Source: Chloropicon primus
Lineage: Eukaryota > Chlorophyta > Chloropicophyceae > Chloropicales > Chloropicaceae
Direction of reading: 5' to 3'
DNA length: 64,000 bases
NCBI GenBank assembly: GCA_023205875.1
Contig: CP060762.1
Span: forward strand, 620,001 to 684,000
Under the pieces are notes generated by a model. The model had not been told where the DNA came from and did not search any database. It saw nothing but the letters and a program-made list of their open reading frames with translations. The translations under genes and the position numbers were made by a program. This document shows positions 56,414-64,000 of this stretch, piece after piece. Within the stretch, counting starts at the first letter, position 1. Every line of letters begins with the position of its first letter.

Positions 56414-57337
56414 TTAGAGGGGGTTCATGGCGACCTCACCCTGGTTTTGTCCACCTCCCGGTGATCTCGGCTTGTCCATCTCGTGGAAGGCCTGCTGACG
56501 GCGTTGCTTGATCCTGCTCCTGAGCTTCCAGATCACGAAGCCAGTGAGCACCATAATTCCCACAATGAGAACGCAGATGACCGTGACCACAGCTATGCCG
56601 GCGGGGGTCAGCCCCCCCGACGTCTTCACCGTGCTGTAGAGGTCCTTCTCGTTCGCGCTGAGACTCGCCTCCTGCGTTTCCGTCAAGTTGGCAAGGATCT
56701 TGTCGAGATTCTCCGACTCCGGCTGCTGGCTGCTGGAGGACGAGGGCGGATCGGTGGTCCCCTGATCGGAGGATTTCGGGGCGCAGTAGCCCCAGCCCTC
56801 TCCCCTCTCATTCCAGGCGTCGTGGTCGTACACGCACCACGGCTTGGTCTCCCCCGTCAACGTGCAGTCCACGACGACTTGGTTGTACCCCACGATGAAA
56901 GGAAAGTCGCAGGCCTCCCCGGCGGCAACGGTCCAGCACGTGGGCTGCAAGAAGACAGAAAGAAGGCCCTTTGGCTCGTTGCAGGCCTTGCCACCGACCG
57001 TCTCCCTCGTGTTTTTCGGCAGAAAGGGCGCCATCGCGTCGACCAATTCGTTCGACTCGCAGCACGTGCTGCAAGCGAGCTGCGCTTTGTTCTCCAGCAG
57101 GAGGTCCGATGGCACCGTCTGCCCGGAGGTATCCACCGCCCTGCAACTGCAATCGCACCCCTCCCCTCCTCCCGTCAACTCCCTCTCGATCCCGCTGCTC
57201 GACAGGGTCCCCCTCTGCAAATCCTGCGCCACAACCATCGTCCCCACATGAGCCACAACAGCAACAACGAGTATTCCAACCCAAGGTGCCACCCCCCCTC
57301 CCCCTCTCCCCCTCCTCACCTCCCGCTCCGTCCTCAT
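56414..57337 (-). CDS. Type I membrane protein with a fibronectin type II module
   Basis: 307 aa, single exon. It has an N-terminal signal (about 16-37), a Cys-rich part (CDCSCRAV...CSTCCES), then a fibronectin type II-like module (about 142-186): CDFPFIVGYNQVVVDCTLTGETKPWCVYD...GWGYC. A Ser/Gln linker, a single membrane helix (about 245-270) and a basic tail (LRSRIKQRRQQ) follow. FN2 modules bind collagen or sugars in animals; in a protist the ligand is unknown. FN2 is uncommon outside animals. Divergent from the methyltransferase gene. Confidence 0.85.
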   Translation of the reverse strand: MRTEREVRRGRGGGGVAPWVGILVVAVVAHVGTMVVAQDLQRGTLSSSGIERELTGGGEGCDCSCRAVDTSGQTVPSDLLLENKAQLACSTCCESNELVDAMAPFLPKNTRETVGGKACNEPKGLLSVFLQPTCWTVAAGEACDFPFIVGYNQVVVDCTLTGETKPWCVYDHDAWNERGEGWGYCAPKSSDQGTTDPPSSSSSQQPESENLDKILANLTETQEASLSANEKDLYSTVKTSGGLTPAGIAVVTVICVLIVGIMVLTGFVIWKLRSRIKQRRQQAFHEMDKPRSPGGGQNQGEVAMNPL

Positions 57338-57586
57338 CACGTACCTCTCTCTCTCGTCTCCTCGTCGTCGCTCCCTCCAACGCCTCGGCCGTTAATGTAT
57401 TTCATCTCGGCGCCCCATTAACGGGCGAGCACACGAGGGTTTCGCCGGCGAGGACGAGACGAGGAAAGGGTGCGGCGACCAGGGCAACAGCGGGACGCAC
57501 AGAATGATGTGACGTGTTGTCATGTGATAGGACGAAGATTCGTCTCAAGGGCTTTCGTTTGATACCTTGGTGGAAGGATTTGGAGC

Positions 57587-58342
57587 ATGGAGTCGACCAA
57601 GGCGGACCCCGTGCTGCTTCTGACGGGGAGGAAGTGTGCGTCGTCAAATGTCGTGGATGAAGACGGAACGAGGGTGTTTCGCGTGAGGGGGGAGGCCATC
57701 GCGGTGAGCGAGAGGGCGAACGTTCAGGACAACACGGGATTCATCGTGTGGGACGCGGCGTTGGCCCTGACCAAGTACCTCGAGGAGAACGCCAGTCGGA
57801 TGGTGCGGGAGGGTTGCATGGCAACGTCGCCGTCGTCGTCGTCTTCGAAACGGACCGTGATCGAGCTCGGGGCCGGCACAGGTCTGGTGGGCCTCGCGTC
57901 CGCAAAGCTCTTCCGGGGATCCGACTGCGTGTTAACCGATCTGCCCGTCGTGGTGCCCCAGCTGGAAAAGAACATCCGGCTCAACGAAGGGGTCTGTTCT
58001 GCGGTGAGTGCCAGGCCACTTGACTGGTCGTGGTCCGCGGAGAGGGTGCGCGAGAACTTTGCAGACGTCGCGGACTCTGTGACCCTCGTGCTCGCCTCGG
58101 ATTGCGTCTGGCTGCGGGACCAAACCAAGGACTTCGTCAAGGTTGCCGCCTTGCTCTGCGGCGGTGGTCTCAAAGGGGGGGGAGCGAGCGCAAAGCTCGT
58201 GGTAGCGCAGCAGCGCAGGTCAGCAGCCCTTGAGGATGCCCTGAGGAGGGAGCTTGAGGCTGCTGGCTTCCGGGATGCGGCCCCCAAGGTGGCAGACGAT
58301 TCTGCGAACTTGAGGATATGGGAGCTGGAGCTTTGCTTGTGA
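57587..58342 (+). CDS. METTL21-like (protein-lysine type) methyltransferase
   Basis: 251 aa, single exon. It is a class I SAM-dependent methyltransferase: the SAM-binding loop VIELGAGTGLVGL (about 91-103), then VLTDLPVVVPQLEKNIRLN (post-II region) and LVLASDCVWL (post-III). The preceding TGFIVWDAALALTKYLE matches the METTL21/FAM86 family pattern. The substrate is probably a protein lysine but cannot be specified. Start ATG 57587. Confidence 0.88.
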   Translation: MESTKADPVLLLTGRKCASSNVVDEDGTRVFRVRGEAIAVSERANVQDNTGFIVWDAALALTKYLEENASRMVREGCMATSPSSSSSKRTVIELGAGTGLVGLASAKLFRGSDCVLTDLPVVVPQLEKNIRLNEGVCSAVSARPLDWSWSAERVRENFADVADSVTLVLASDCVWLRDQTKDFVKVAALLCGGGLKGGGASAKLVVAQQRRSAALEDALRRELEAAGFRDAAPKVADDSANLRIWELELCL

Positions 58343-58478
58343 CCTTGGCCCTTGACTCATGGATAACTAGAAATAATTTCATTGTACAGTACAATTTAGT
58401 CTTATTGGTACAAGCATATGATGCTTTTTTATATGATGCTTTTTGTGTTGTTGTTGTTGCAGGATTGCCGCGCTCAGC

Positions 58479-61400
58479 TCAGCTCCTGTTCGACAAGAGC
58501 ATGTCTCTCAGAGTCTTGTTCTCTCCAGAGCTGTGCGCGAATGGCAACCTGACTTGGTTGGAGGCAAAAGGATTGAAGTGCGATGAGGTGTACTGGCTCT
58601 CGTCCTCGTCCCTGGACAGGACTTGGAGCTGGCCGTAAGGGCTCCCAGCGCCGCTTGCGCCCCTCTCGACCTCCGGAACGTCCTCGTCTTCGATGTCGGT
58701 GTCGTCGTCCGCCGCGCTGTGCAAAATTCTTTGCCTCCTCTTCTTCTTCTTGCAGCAGCAGCAGAAGACGGTCGTGGCGATCACCACGAAGATGCCTGCG
58801 CTTACCCCGATGACAATCTCGAGGGACAAGCCCAGGACCACCTCGTCGTCCTCCTTGAGGACGGGAGGGGGTGGCGGTGGTGGGGATGGCGGTGGCGGGG
58901 ACGGCGGTGGCGGTGGCGGTGGCGGTGGCGGTGGTTTTGGTGTGTCCACCATGTAGGCTCCGAAAGCGAGCATCTTGTAGTGCAAGGTGTACGTCGACGA
59001 GTACAGGCTACCCAGCTCGACGGAATGCTTGCTGCTCACGTCCAAGGAGTTGGCATTCAGCACGGACGAGTCCGTTGGCTTGGCTCCCGCCACCCAAGTA
59101 CCCTGGAAGAGGCCGTTGGGCGAGCCCTCCACGCTGCCCTCCACCCAGCTGTTTCCGTTCCACAGCCTAACGGTTGGGTACATCTCCTGCAGCTGGAGTT
59201 GGAGGTTTGCCGTCTTGCTGGCTCTCACGCCGATCGTTGACACGTCTGCGATGGACTGCATTCCGCTCTCATAGTGAAGCAAGTACAAGTCGGAGACCAG
59301 CCTGTTCCTGTCCTTGATGTTGTCCACCAGGGAAGGCACGTGGACCTGCGTCAGGACCATCGAGTGCTGCATGGCTGCAGCAGCGAACTCGGTGGTGACG
59401 TTGGCGTAGCTTCCACCCAAGGAGCTGTAATCTCCCAGGGCAGTGGCATAGGTTTGCGTTCCGGCGGGTCGAGAGTACTTCTGGAGGCTCGCCGTGAAAC
59501 TTGTGGTCTGCAAGACGCTTGGGGGCGTGTTCGCAGCGAGCTGGCTGCCGAGGATCTGGTGCATCAGGTCCAGCAGCCTGAACACCTCCGCCCTCAGTTG
59601 CGGCGGCTGTGACTCGCACTGGGCGTCCAGAACGAGGGCCAAGTTCGACACCGCTTCCGCCATGCAGGACGAGCTTGGGTCCGTGAGGGTCACCCCGGAG
59701 GAGCCCAAGGCCGCGTTTTGCAATCTCGCGACGGCGGTGTACAACGTGATCGCGTTCTGGGACGAGACCGCGGGGATGTCCCTGGAAAGCTCGGCGTAAC
59801 TGCACATCTGGTGCTGGAACAGAGGCTCCGAGAAAGGCTTGCTCGAGCGGATGGTCTCCAAGATCGCCATGATTTCCCCGTGAGGGACGCTCATGCCAGA
59901 AATCCCAAAGCACGTCTGGCTCACCCTGTCGTTCGTCGCAGTGACGTACCTCTGCTTGTAGATGTCGATGCTTTGCTGCGCAATGGTCAGCTCGCCCAGG
60001 TCGATGTACCCCCGGACATTCGTCACAAAGTTGGAGGCATCCGTCACGTTGCTGGACTGCAGCAGCCTTCTCCTCGACGACGACGCGGAGCTCGCGAATT
60101 CGGTCCCGTCGACCACGATCTGCCCCGCGGACACGATCTCCGTGACCGCGCCGTGGACATCCGAAATCGCTGCCTTGACGCTGTACGTCCCAGCTGGCAA
60201 GATGAAATTCAGGCTTCCGAACTGCTGCTCCAAAGCGAGGAGCTTCCAGTCCGCGCTCGGATCGGTGGCGTCCTTGGAGTAGAACAAGTACGAGAAGGGT
60301 TGGTCCACGACGTCATCCACCCAGTTCAGGGCGGAGACCTTGAACATGGTCTCGGCCTCCTTGCCCGTGGCGGGCGAGACCGTGAGGATTCCGCTCGAGG
60401 GTGCAGCATTTACGTTGACATCAAACGATGCACTCCAAGCGAGGTCGCCGACTTGCACCGACGCTTTGAAGGTGTAATCCTGGCCACCCAGGAGCTTGTC
60501 CGAGTCTATCACCAGCATGGCTTCCCCGCTCGTGTCCGTGAGGGCGACCTTGTCGAGGTCCAGGGATCCGGAAAGGCTCGTCCAGTCCAGGGTCGAGATG
60601 TAACTCGGGGGATCCACGATCGCCTCGAGGGTGAGCTGGTTGGAGGGGCTGAACTTTCCTGCTGCCGCGGGACCGGTGATGGACAATTTCGGGGCAACGG
60701 CCGTGGTGTCCACCACGGTGATCACGACCGACTTCTCCGCCACGCGATTCGCTTGCGCGGGTTCCTTGACCACCGAGACCTTGAACGTGTACTCTCCCTC
60801 GGGCAGGAACTCCCCGACAGTTGGAGAGAACGGCAGGAAACTTGAGCTCCTGTAAAACTCGATTGGGGTCTTCTTGAAGGGGCAAGCCTCCTGGGTCGTC
60901 CCCGCCGCCGTCTTGTGGCAAGTCCACGAGAACTCAAAGTCAGAGGGGTAGCTGTCCGGATCCGCCGCGTCCACGCGCAAGGTCAAGTCCTGGCCCGTGG
61001 TGACGCTCCTGCTGCTTCCCGCGAAGTTGACCGTGATCGCAGATGCTTCCACCTCGATGGCGACCTCCGCCGTGCTCGAGAACTGAGTGCTCCCCTTCAC
61101 GTTTCCTGAGATGGAGAACGTGTACGTTCCGACGGAAAGCATGTTTGAGGGAATGTAAAGGTACCTCGTGCTTAGGGAGACCGTGTGAGCCTGCCTCTCC
61201 GACGCGCTAACAACGTTCGCGAGGCTTATCGTGGGCCCCCCAGTTTGGGACCAAGCGAACACCATGCTCTCCTGCATGCCGTCAAAGCTGTCCCCGGATT
61301 TGCCGCTCAGACAGCTTCCGTCGGGGAAGCTGGCGTACGCCTCCACTGTCAGCGACTGAGAGACTGATATCTTCTTTGAGGATCCCCCGTTCACGTAAAT

Positions 61401-64000
61401 GTTCGGAACCGGGATGGCTTGCTTGGACACCGTAACGGACGCCGAAGAGCTTATTCCCAAGAAATTCTTTGCCTCGACGCCAAACTTGTACTCCAAGCCG
61501 GGCACGAAGAGATCGTTGCTCAGGGAGATTCTGGTCTGCGCCGTGTCCGCGAAGGCTGAGAGGGCTTCCACGACCTTGAAAGCTTCCTGGTGCAACGATT
61601 CGCAGGTGTACGTGAAAGTCAGGGGCCTACCGCTCTGGTCGGAAGAGGCCGAGACGTCCAGGACAATGCTGTCGCACACTCCCACGGTTGGCGAGCTCAC
61701 GACGGACAGGGACGGCGCCGGCGAGGGCTCTGACGAGACCTGGACCGCAGTGTAGCCAGACACGTGCAACGAGTTCTTCGCGGCATTCATGATGACAGAA
61801 TCCTTGAGCTCCAACGTGTTTCCCGGGGAGAGTGTTGCCCCGTAGCCAAGGGTGATGATGATCTGCTTGTCGTCCTTCCAGATGCAGGACGGCCTCGTGC
61901 CCAACAACGAAGTCATCTCGGCCTTGAGGTACTTGCCGCAGTCCGACCCTTCCTGGCCATCGACGGGGGAGAAGCCGCGATCCGTGGCCACGTCAAAGTT
62001 CATGTTCAACTTTCTGTACGTGCTCTCGAAGACTGCGCTCACGACTTCGGGACTCATCTGCGGCGAGATCTTGACCTTGTCGAGAGATTGTGCGCTGGTG
62101 TAGGGCGTCCCGTCGTGAGACAACAAGAGCCTGTACTCCCCCGGGTACTGAACCATGTAGGACAGCTGCACGTGCTCCCCGACGTGGCTCACGTTGGTGA
62201 AGGAAGGCGCGCTAACGGCAGCGGCGGACGCGTCAAAGAGGAAGGTCACCAACTTGGACTCGACCTCGGCATCCGCGATGTTTCCGAACTTGTCCTTGAG
62301 CAAGAAGCTCATCGTGGTGGCTTGTCCGGCGATCGCCCCGCTCAACCCGCTTCCACTGAGCACGGAGGAGTCCAAGTCGACGCTAGACGTTACAACTTGC
62401 AACGCGAGGGCAGCTCCAACGTTAAGGCCCGTCACTTGCTCGGACATCACCAGCGAGTAGTTGCCCTTCTGGTACAGGGAGAAGGTGAGATGGTACTTTC
62501 CGTCCCCCCTGTCCACGAGCTTTTGGTCGTACATGCTCGCGGGCTGAGAGCTCGAGGTCTTCAAGCTGATGTCGAAGGAAAGGCCTCCCGCAATCTGCAA
62601 GTTAGAGTACGTGTCCCTTCCCTGAATGATTACGCTGTACTGCTCCCCTGCTTTCACGACCGTGCTCTCCGGCACGACCAAGGAATTGCTGGGCGAGAAC
62701 TGCCCCGGGTTGATGGCAACCGTCAAATTGTTGGTGCCTCCGATCAGCACCCTCTCGTTTCCCGGCAGATCGAGGTAAATGACCATGCTGTACGAACCGG
62801 ACACGGTGCTCAGGCAGCTCACGCTGTACGAACCGTCGAAGTTGTCGGTGGCCTTGCAACTCGCATCCGTGCTCATGGATTCGTCCCGTGGGTACAGAGC
62901 AGCCCCAAAGCCCTCCGACCCGTAAAGGGCACTCTGGTTTCCTTGGGGGTTTCCAAACACGTCGTAGGCGCTGATGACGAACGAGAACGGCACCCCCGCA
63001 GTCAGCGCGGTGTCATAAAACGAGTGCTTGGACTGAGGCGCCGAGGATGGCCAACCCGGAAGGACCGTCAAGTAATACTCTGGCTGCGCCACCCCGTCGC
63101 TCTCGCCGAGGGCCACCCCCCCGGCAACGAAGGACAGTTTGTAATCCCCAACTTCGTCCGACAGGATCTCTGCCTGGTAGAAGCCAGGGGACACCTCCTT
63201 CAAGCTCGTCGACTTAACTGGAGGAACTGCCGTGATTTGGAGCCAGTCCTGGGCGGGTTCTTCGCCTTCCTTGGGCAGCACGTAGACGCCAAGAGCATCC
63301 GCGAGCTGGAAGGACACGACAAATGGAGCTCCTGCCGATGTCGTGCTGGTTGAGAAGGAGTCAAGTCCCTCCCCGTTGTCTTTGGTGATTACAGTGTTCG
63401 GGAACGAGGCCTCACCCGCTTCTTTGAAGACTGTGACGGTCGAGACTTGGATTTCCACGGCAGAACCGGACGCGGTTTGGAGACTCAGCTTCACCTGAAT
63501 GCTGTAATCCTCCCCGTGAACCGGTGGCGTGTACGCCGCCCTGTAAATTCCCTTCGAGAACGTCTCCACAATGGTGGACGACATCGCGTTCAGGGAGGGT
63601 CCGCTCCCCACCGATCCGAACTCGAGGCTCATCTTCTCCAGGTAGGGCCCGATGACAAGGTTATCGAACTTGTCAGAGAGCTTGATGTTGAAGCTTGCGG
63701 CTACTCCGGACAGAGCCTTTTGGATTCCCGTGCCGTAAGCAACGGATTTCGCCGCATCTGGCTCGCCTGCGAGCACCTGCCGCTCCCACCGCCTCTGCGT
63801 CGTCTGGTCGACCACCTCGGTGCCGCCGAGGACCAGCTTCAGTCTGACGACTCCCGCGAGCTCGGGCACAAAGGTGATTCGGTACTGCCCATCGTTCTCA
63901 GAGAAAGTCTTGTTGATCGCGTTGCCCGAGTAAATCACCGCGTTTTCCGAGGAGGTCAGGGAAAGCTCCACGACGGCCACGCTGGCGTCCAGGTCAGACC
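58479..64000 (-). CDS. Large REJ/filamin-repeat type I membrane protein, 5' end cut by the window
   Basis: The gene ends at 58479 (stop) and continues past 64000; about 1840 residues are visible. The N-terminal part consists of filamin-type beta repeats (DGQYRITFVPELAGVVRLKL, GDGKYHLTFSLYQKGNYSLVM, SDEVGDYKLSFVAGG). The middle resembles the REJ domain of polycystin-like proteins: LDVSASSDQSGRPLTFTYTCE, PDSYPSDFEFSWTC. Near the end is an SSRRRLLQSSNV segment, frequent in secreted algal proteins, then a polyproline stretch with PPPPSPPPP, one membrane helix (about 1714-1741, ending CCCCKKKKRRQR) and a short acidic tail. It is probably a cell-surface receptor or adhesion protein; REJ proteins act in gamete recognition in animals. 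The start is unknown. Confidence 0.85.
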   Translation of the reverse strand, partial: SDLDASVAVVELSLTSSENAVIYSGNAINKTFSENDGQYRITFVPELAGVVRLKLVLGGTEVVDQTTQRRWERQVLAGEPDAAKSVAYGTGIQKALSGVAASFNIKLSDKFDNLVIGPYLEKMSLEFGSVGSGPSLNAMSSTIVETFSKGIYRAAYTPPVHGEDYSIQVKLSLQTASGSAVEIQVSTVTVFKEAGEASFPNTVITKDNGEGLDSFSTSTTSAGAPFVVSFQLADALGVYVLPKEGEEPAQDWLQITAVPPVKSTSLKEVSPGFYQAEILSDEVGDYKLSFVAGGVALGESDGVAQPEYYLTVLPGWPSSAPQSKHSFYDTALTAGVPFSFVISAYDVFGNPQGNQSALYGSEGFGAALYPRDESMSTDASCKATDNFDGSYSVSCLSTVSGSYSMVIYLDLPGNERVLIGGTNNLTVAINPGQFSPSNSLVVPESTVVKAGEQYSVIIQGRDTYSNLQIAGGLSFDISLKTSSSQPASMYDQKLVDRGDGKYHLTFSLYQKGNYSLVMSEQVTGLNVGAALALQVVTSSVDLDSSVLSGSGLSGAIAGQATTMSFLLKDKFGNIADAEVESKLVTFLFDASAAAVSAPSFTNVSHVGEHVQLSYMVQYPGEYRLLLSHDGTPYTSAQSLDKVKISPQMSPEVVSAVFESTYRKLNMNFDVATDRGFSPVDGQEGSDCGKYLKAEMTSLLGTRPSCIWKDDKQIIITLGYGATLSPGNTLELKDSVIMNAAKNSLHVSGYTAVQVSSEPSPAPSLSVVSSPTVGVCDSIVLDVSASSDQSGRPLTFTYTCESLHQEAFKVVEALSAFADTAQTRISLSNDLFVPGLEYKFGVEAKNFLGISSSASVTVSKQAIPVPNIYVNGGSSKKISVSQSLTVEAYASFPDGSCLSGKSGDSFDGMQESMVFAWSQTGGPTISLANVVSASERQAHTVSLSTRYLYIPSNMLSVGTYTFSISGNVKGSTQFSSTAEVAIEVEASAITVNFAGSSRSVTTGQDLTLRVDAADPDSYPSDFEFSWTCHKTAAGTTQEACPFKKTPIEFYRSSSFLPFSPTVGEFLPEGEYTFKVSVVKEPAQANRVAEKSVVITVVDTTAVAPKLSITGPAAAGKFSPSNQLTLEAIVDPPSYISTLDWTSLSGSLDLDKVALTDTSGEAMLVIDSDKLLGGQDYTFKASVQVGDLAWSASFDVNVNAAPSSGILTVSPATGKEAETMFKVSALNWVDDVVDQPFSYLFYSKDATDPSADWKLLALEQQFGSLNFILPAGTYSVKAAISDVHGAVTEIVSAGQIVVDGTEFASSASSSRRRLLQSSNVTDASNFVTNVRGYIDLGELTIAQQSIDIYKQRYVTATNDRVSQTCFGISGMSVPHGEIMAILETIRSSKPFSEPLFQHQMCSYAELSRDIPAVSSQNAITLYTAVARLQNAALGSSGVTLTDPSSSCMAEAVSNLALVLDAQCESQPPQLRAEVFRLLDLMHQILGSQLAANTPPSVLQTTSFTASLQKYSRPAGTQTYATALGDYSSLGGSYANVTTEFAAAAMQHSMVLTQVHVPSLVDNIKDRNRLVSDLYLLHYESGMQSIADVSTIGVRASKTANLQLQLQEMYPTVRLWNGNSWVEGSVEGSPNGLFQGTWVAGAKPTDSSVLNANSLDVSSKHSVELGSLYSSTYTLHYKMLAFGAYMVDTPKPPPPPPPPPPPSPPPPSPPPPPPPVLKEDDEVVLGLSLEIVIGVSAGIFVVIATTVFCCCCKKKKRRQRILHSAADDDTDIEDEDVPEVERGASGAGSPYGQLQVLSRDEDESQYTSSHFNPFASNQVRLPFAHSSGENKTLRDMLLSNRS

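Overview
This window is nuclear DNA from a GC-rich, photosynthetic, probably ciliated protist. The best fit is a green alga of prasinophyte type. Genes are dense, lie on both strands and are mostly single-exon. The few introns found are short GT-AG introns with GTGAGT- or GTAAG-like donors. Evidence for a plastid-bearing alga: a plastid-type LepA/EF4 with a basic leader, a plant-type REF/SRPP lipid-droplet protein, RRLLQ- and proline-rich secreted proteins, and a circularly permuted tRNA-Ser gene, a gene form known from prasinophytes and Cyanidioschyzon. Some genes carry TGTAA 15-110 nt past the stop (14648, 25839, 48173), which fits chlorophyte polyadenylation but could be chance. CEP290, a second coiled-coil protein, a TTL-type ligase and a REJ protein point to cilia. 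I cannot name the species.

Layout. 0-9 kb: a divergent homeodomain protein, PDK1 kinase, a 43-residue membrane microprotein ending in KDEL, RRP15, and an SLC35B1-type nucleotide-sugar transporter. 9.3-14.6 kb: a 1767-aa acidic coiled-coil protein. 14.8-21.5 kb is the accessory region: an AP2-like Cys-rich gene flanked by short direct repeats, an isolated tRNA 3' half, a 69-bp tandem duplication, a gene with two serine-recombinase-like segments plus the same Cys-rich module, a decayed polyketide ketosynthase, and the permuted tRNA-Ser(CGA). 21.6-30 kb: APRT, an ACL4-like TPR protein, a DUF2064 transferase, dCMP deaminase, Jagunal, and a J-domain/enoyl-thioester-reductase fusion. 30-39 kb: CCDC93, REF/SRPP, an unassigned protein, LepA and a TPR protein. 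39.6-46.7 kb: intronless CEP290. 47-64 kb: DJ-1/PfpI, two tandem FAS1/Cys-rich/PA14-like secreted paralogs, a polyketide reductase relic, a non-canonical NRAMP, TTL, a Frag1/DRAM membrane protein, an FN2 membrane protein, a METTL21-like methyltransferase, and a large REJ-type membrane protein cut by the window edge.

Most genes are ordinary housekeeping and share no single pathway. Loose themes are cilium/centrosome (CEP290, the 1767-aa protein, TTL, the REJ protein), endomembrane trafficking (CCDC93, Jagunal, SLC35B1, the KDEL microprotein), ribosome biogenesis and translation (RRP15, ACL4-like, LepA) and nucleotide salvage (APRT, dCMP deaminase). The most unusual items are the permuted tRNA, the recombinase/AP2 pair sharing a Cys-rich module, the J-domain/reductase fusion, the homeodomain with an inserted loop, and the NRAMP with altered metal-site motifs.
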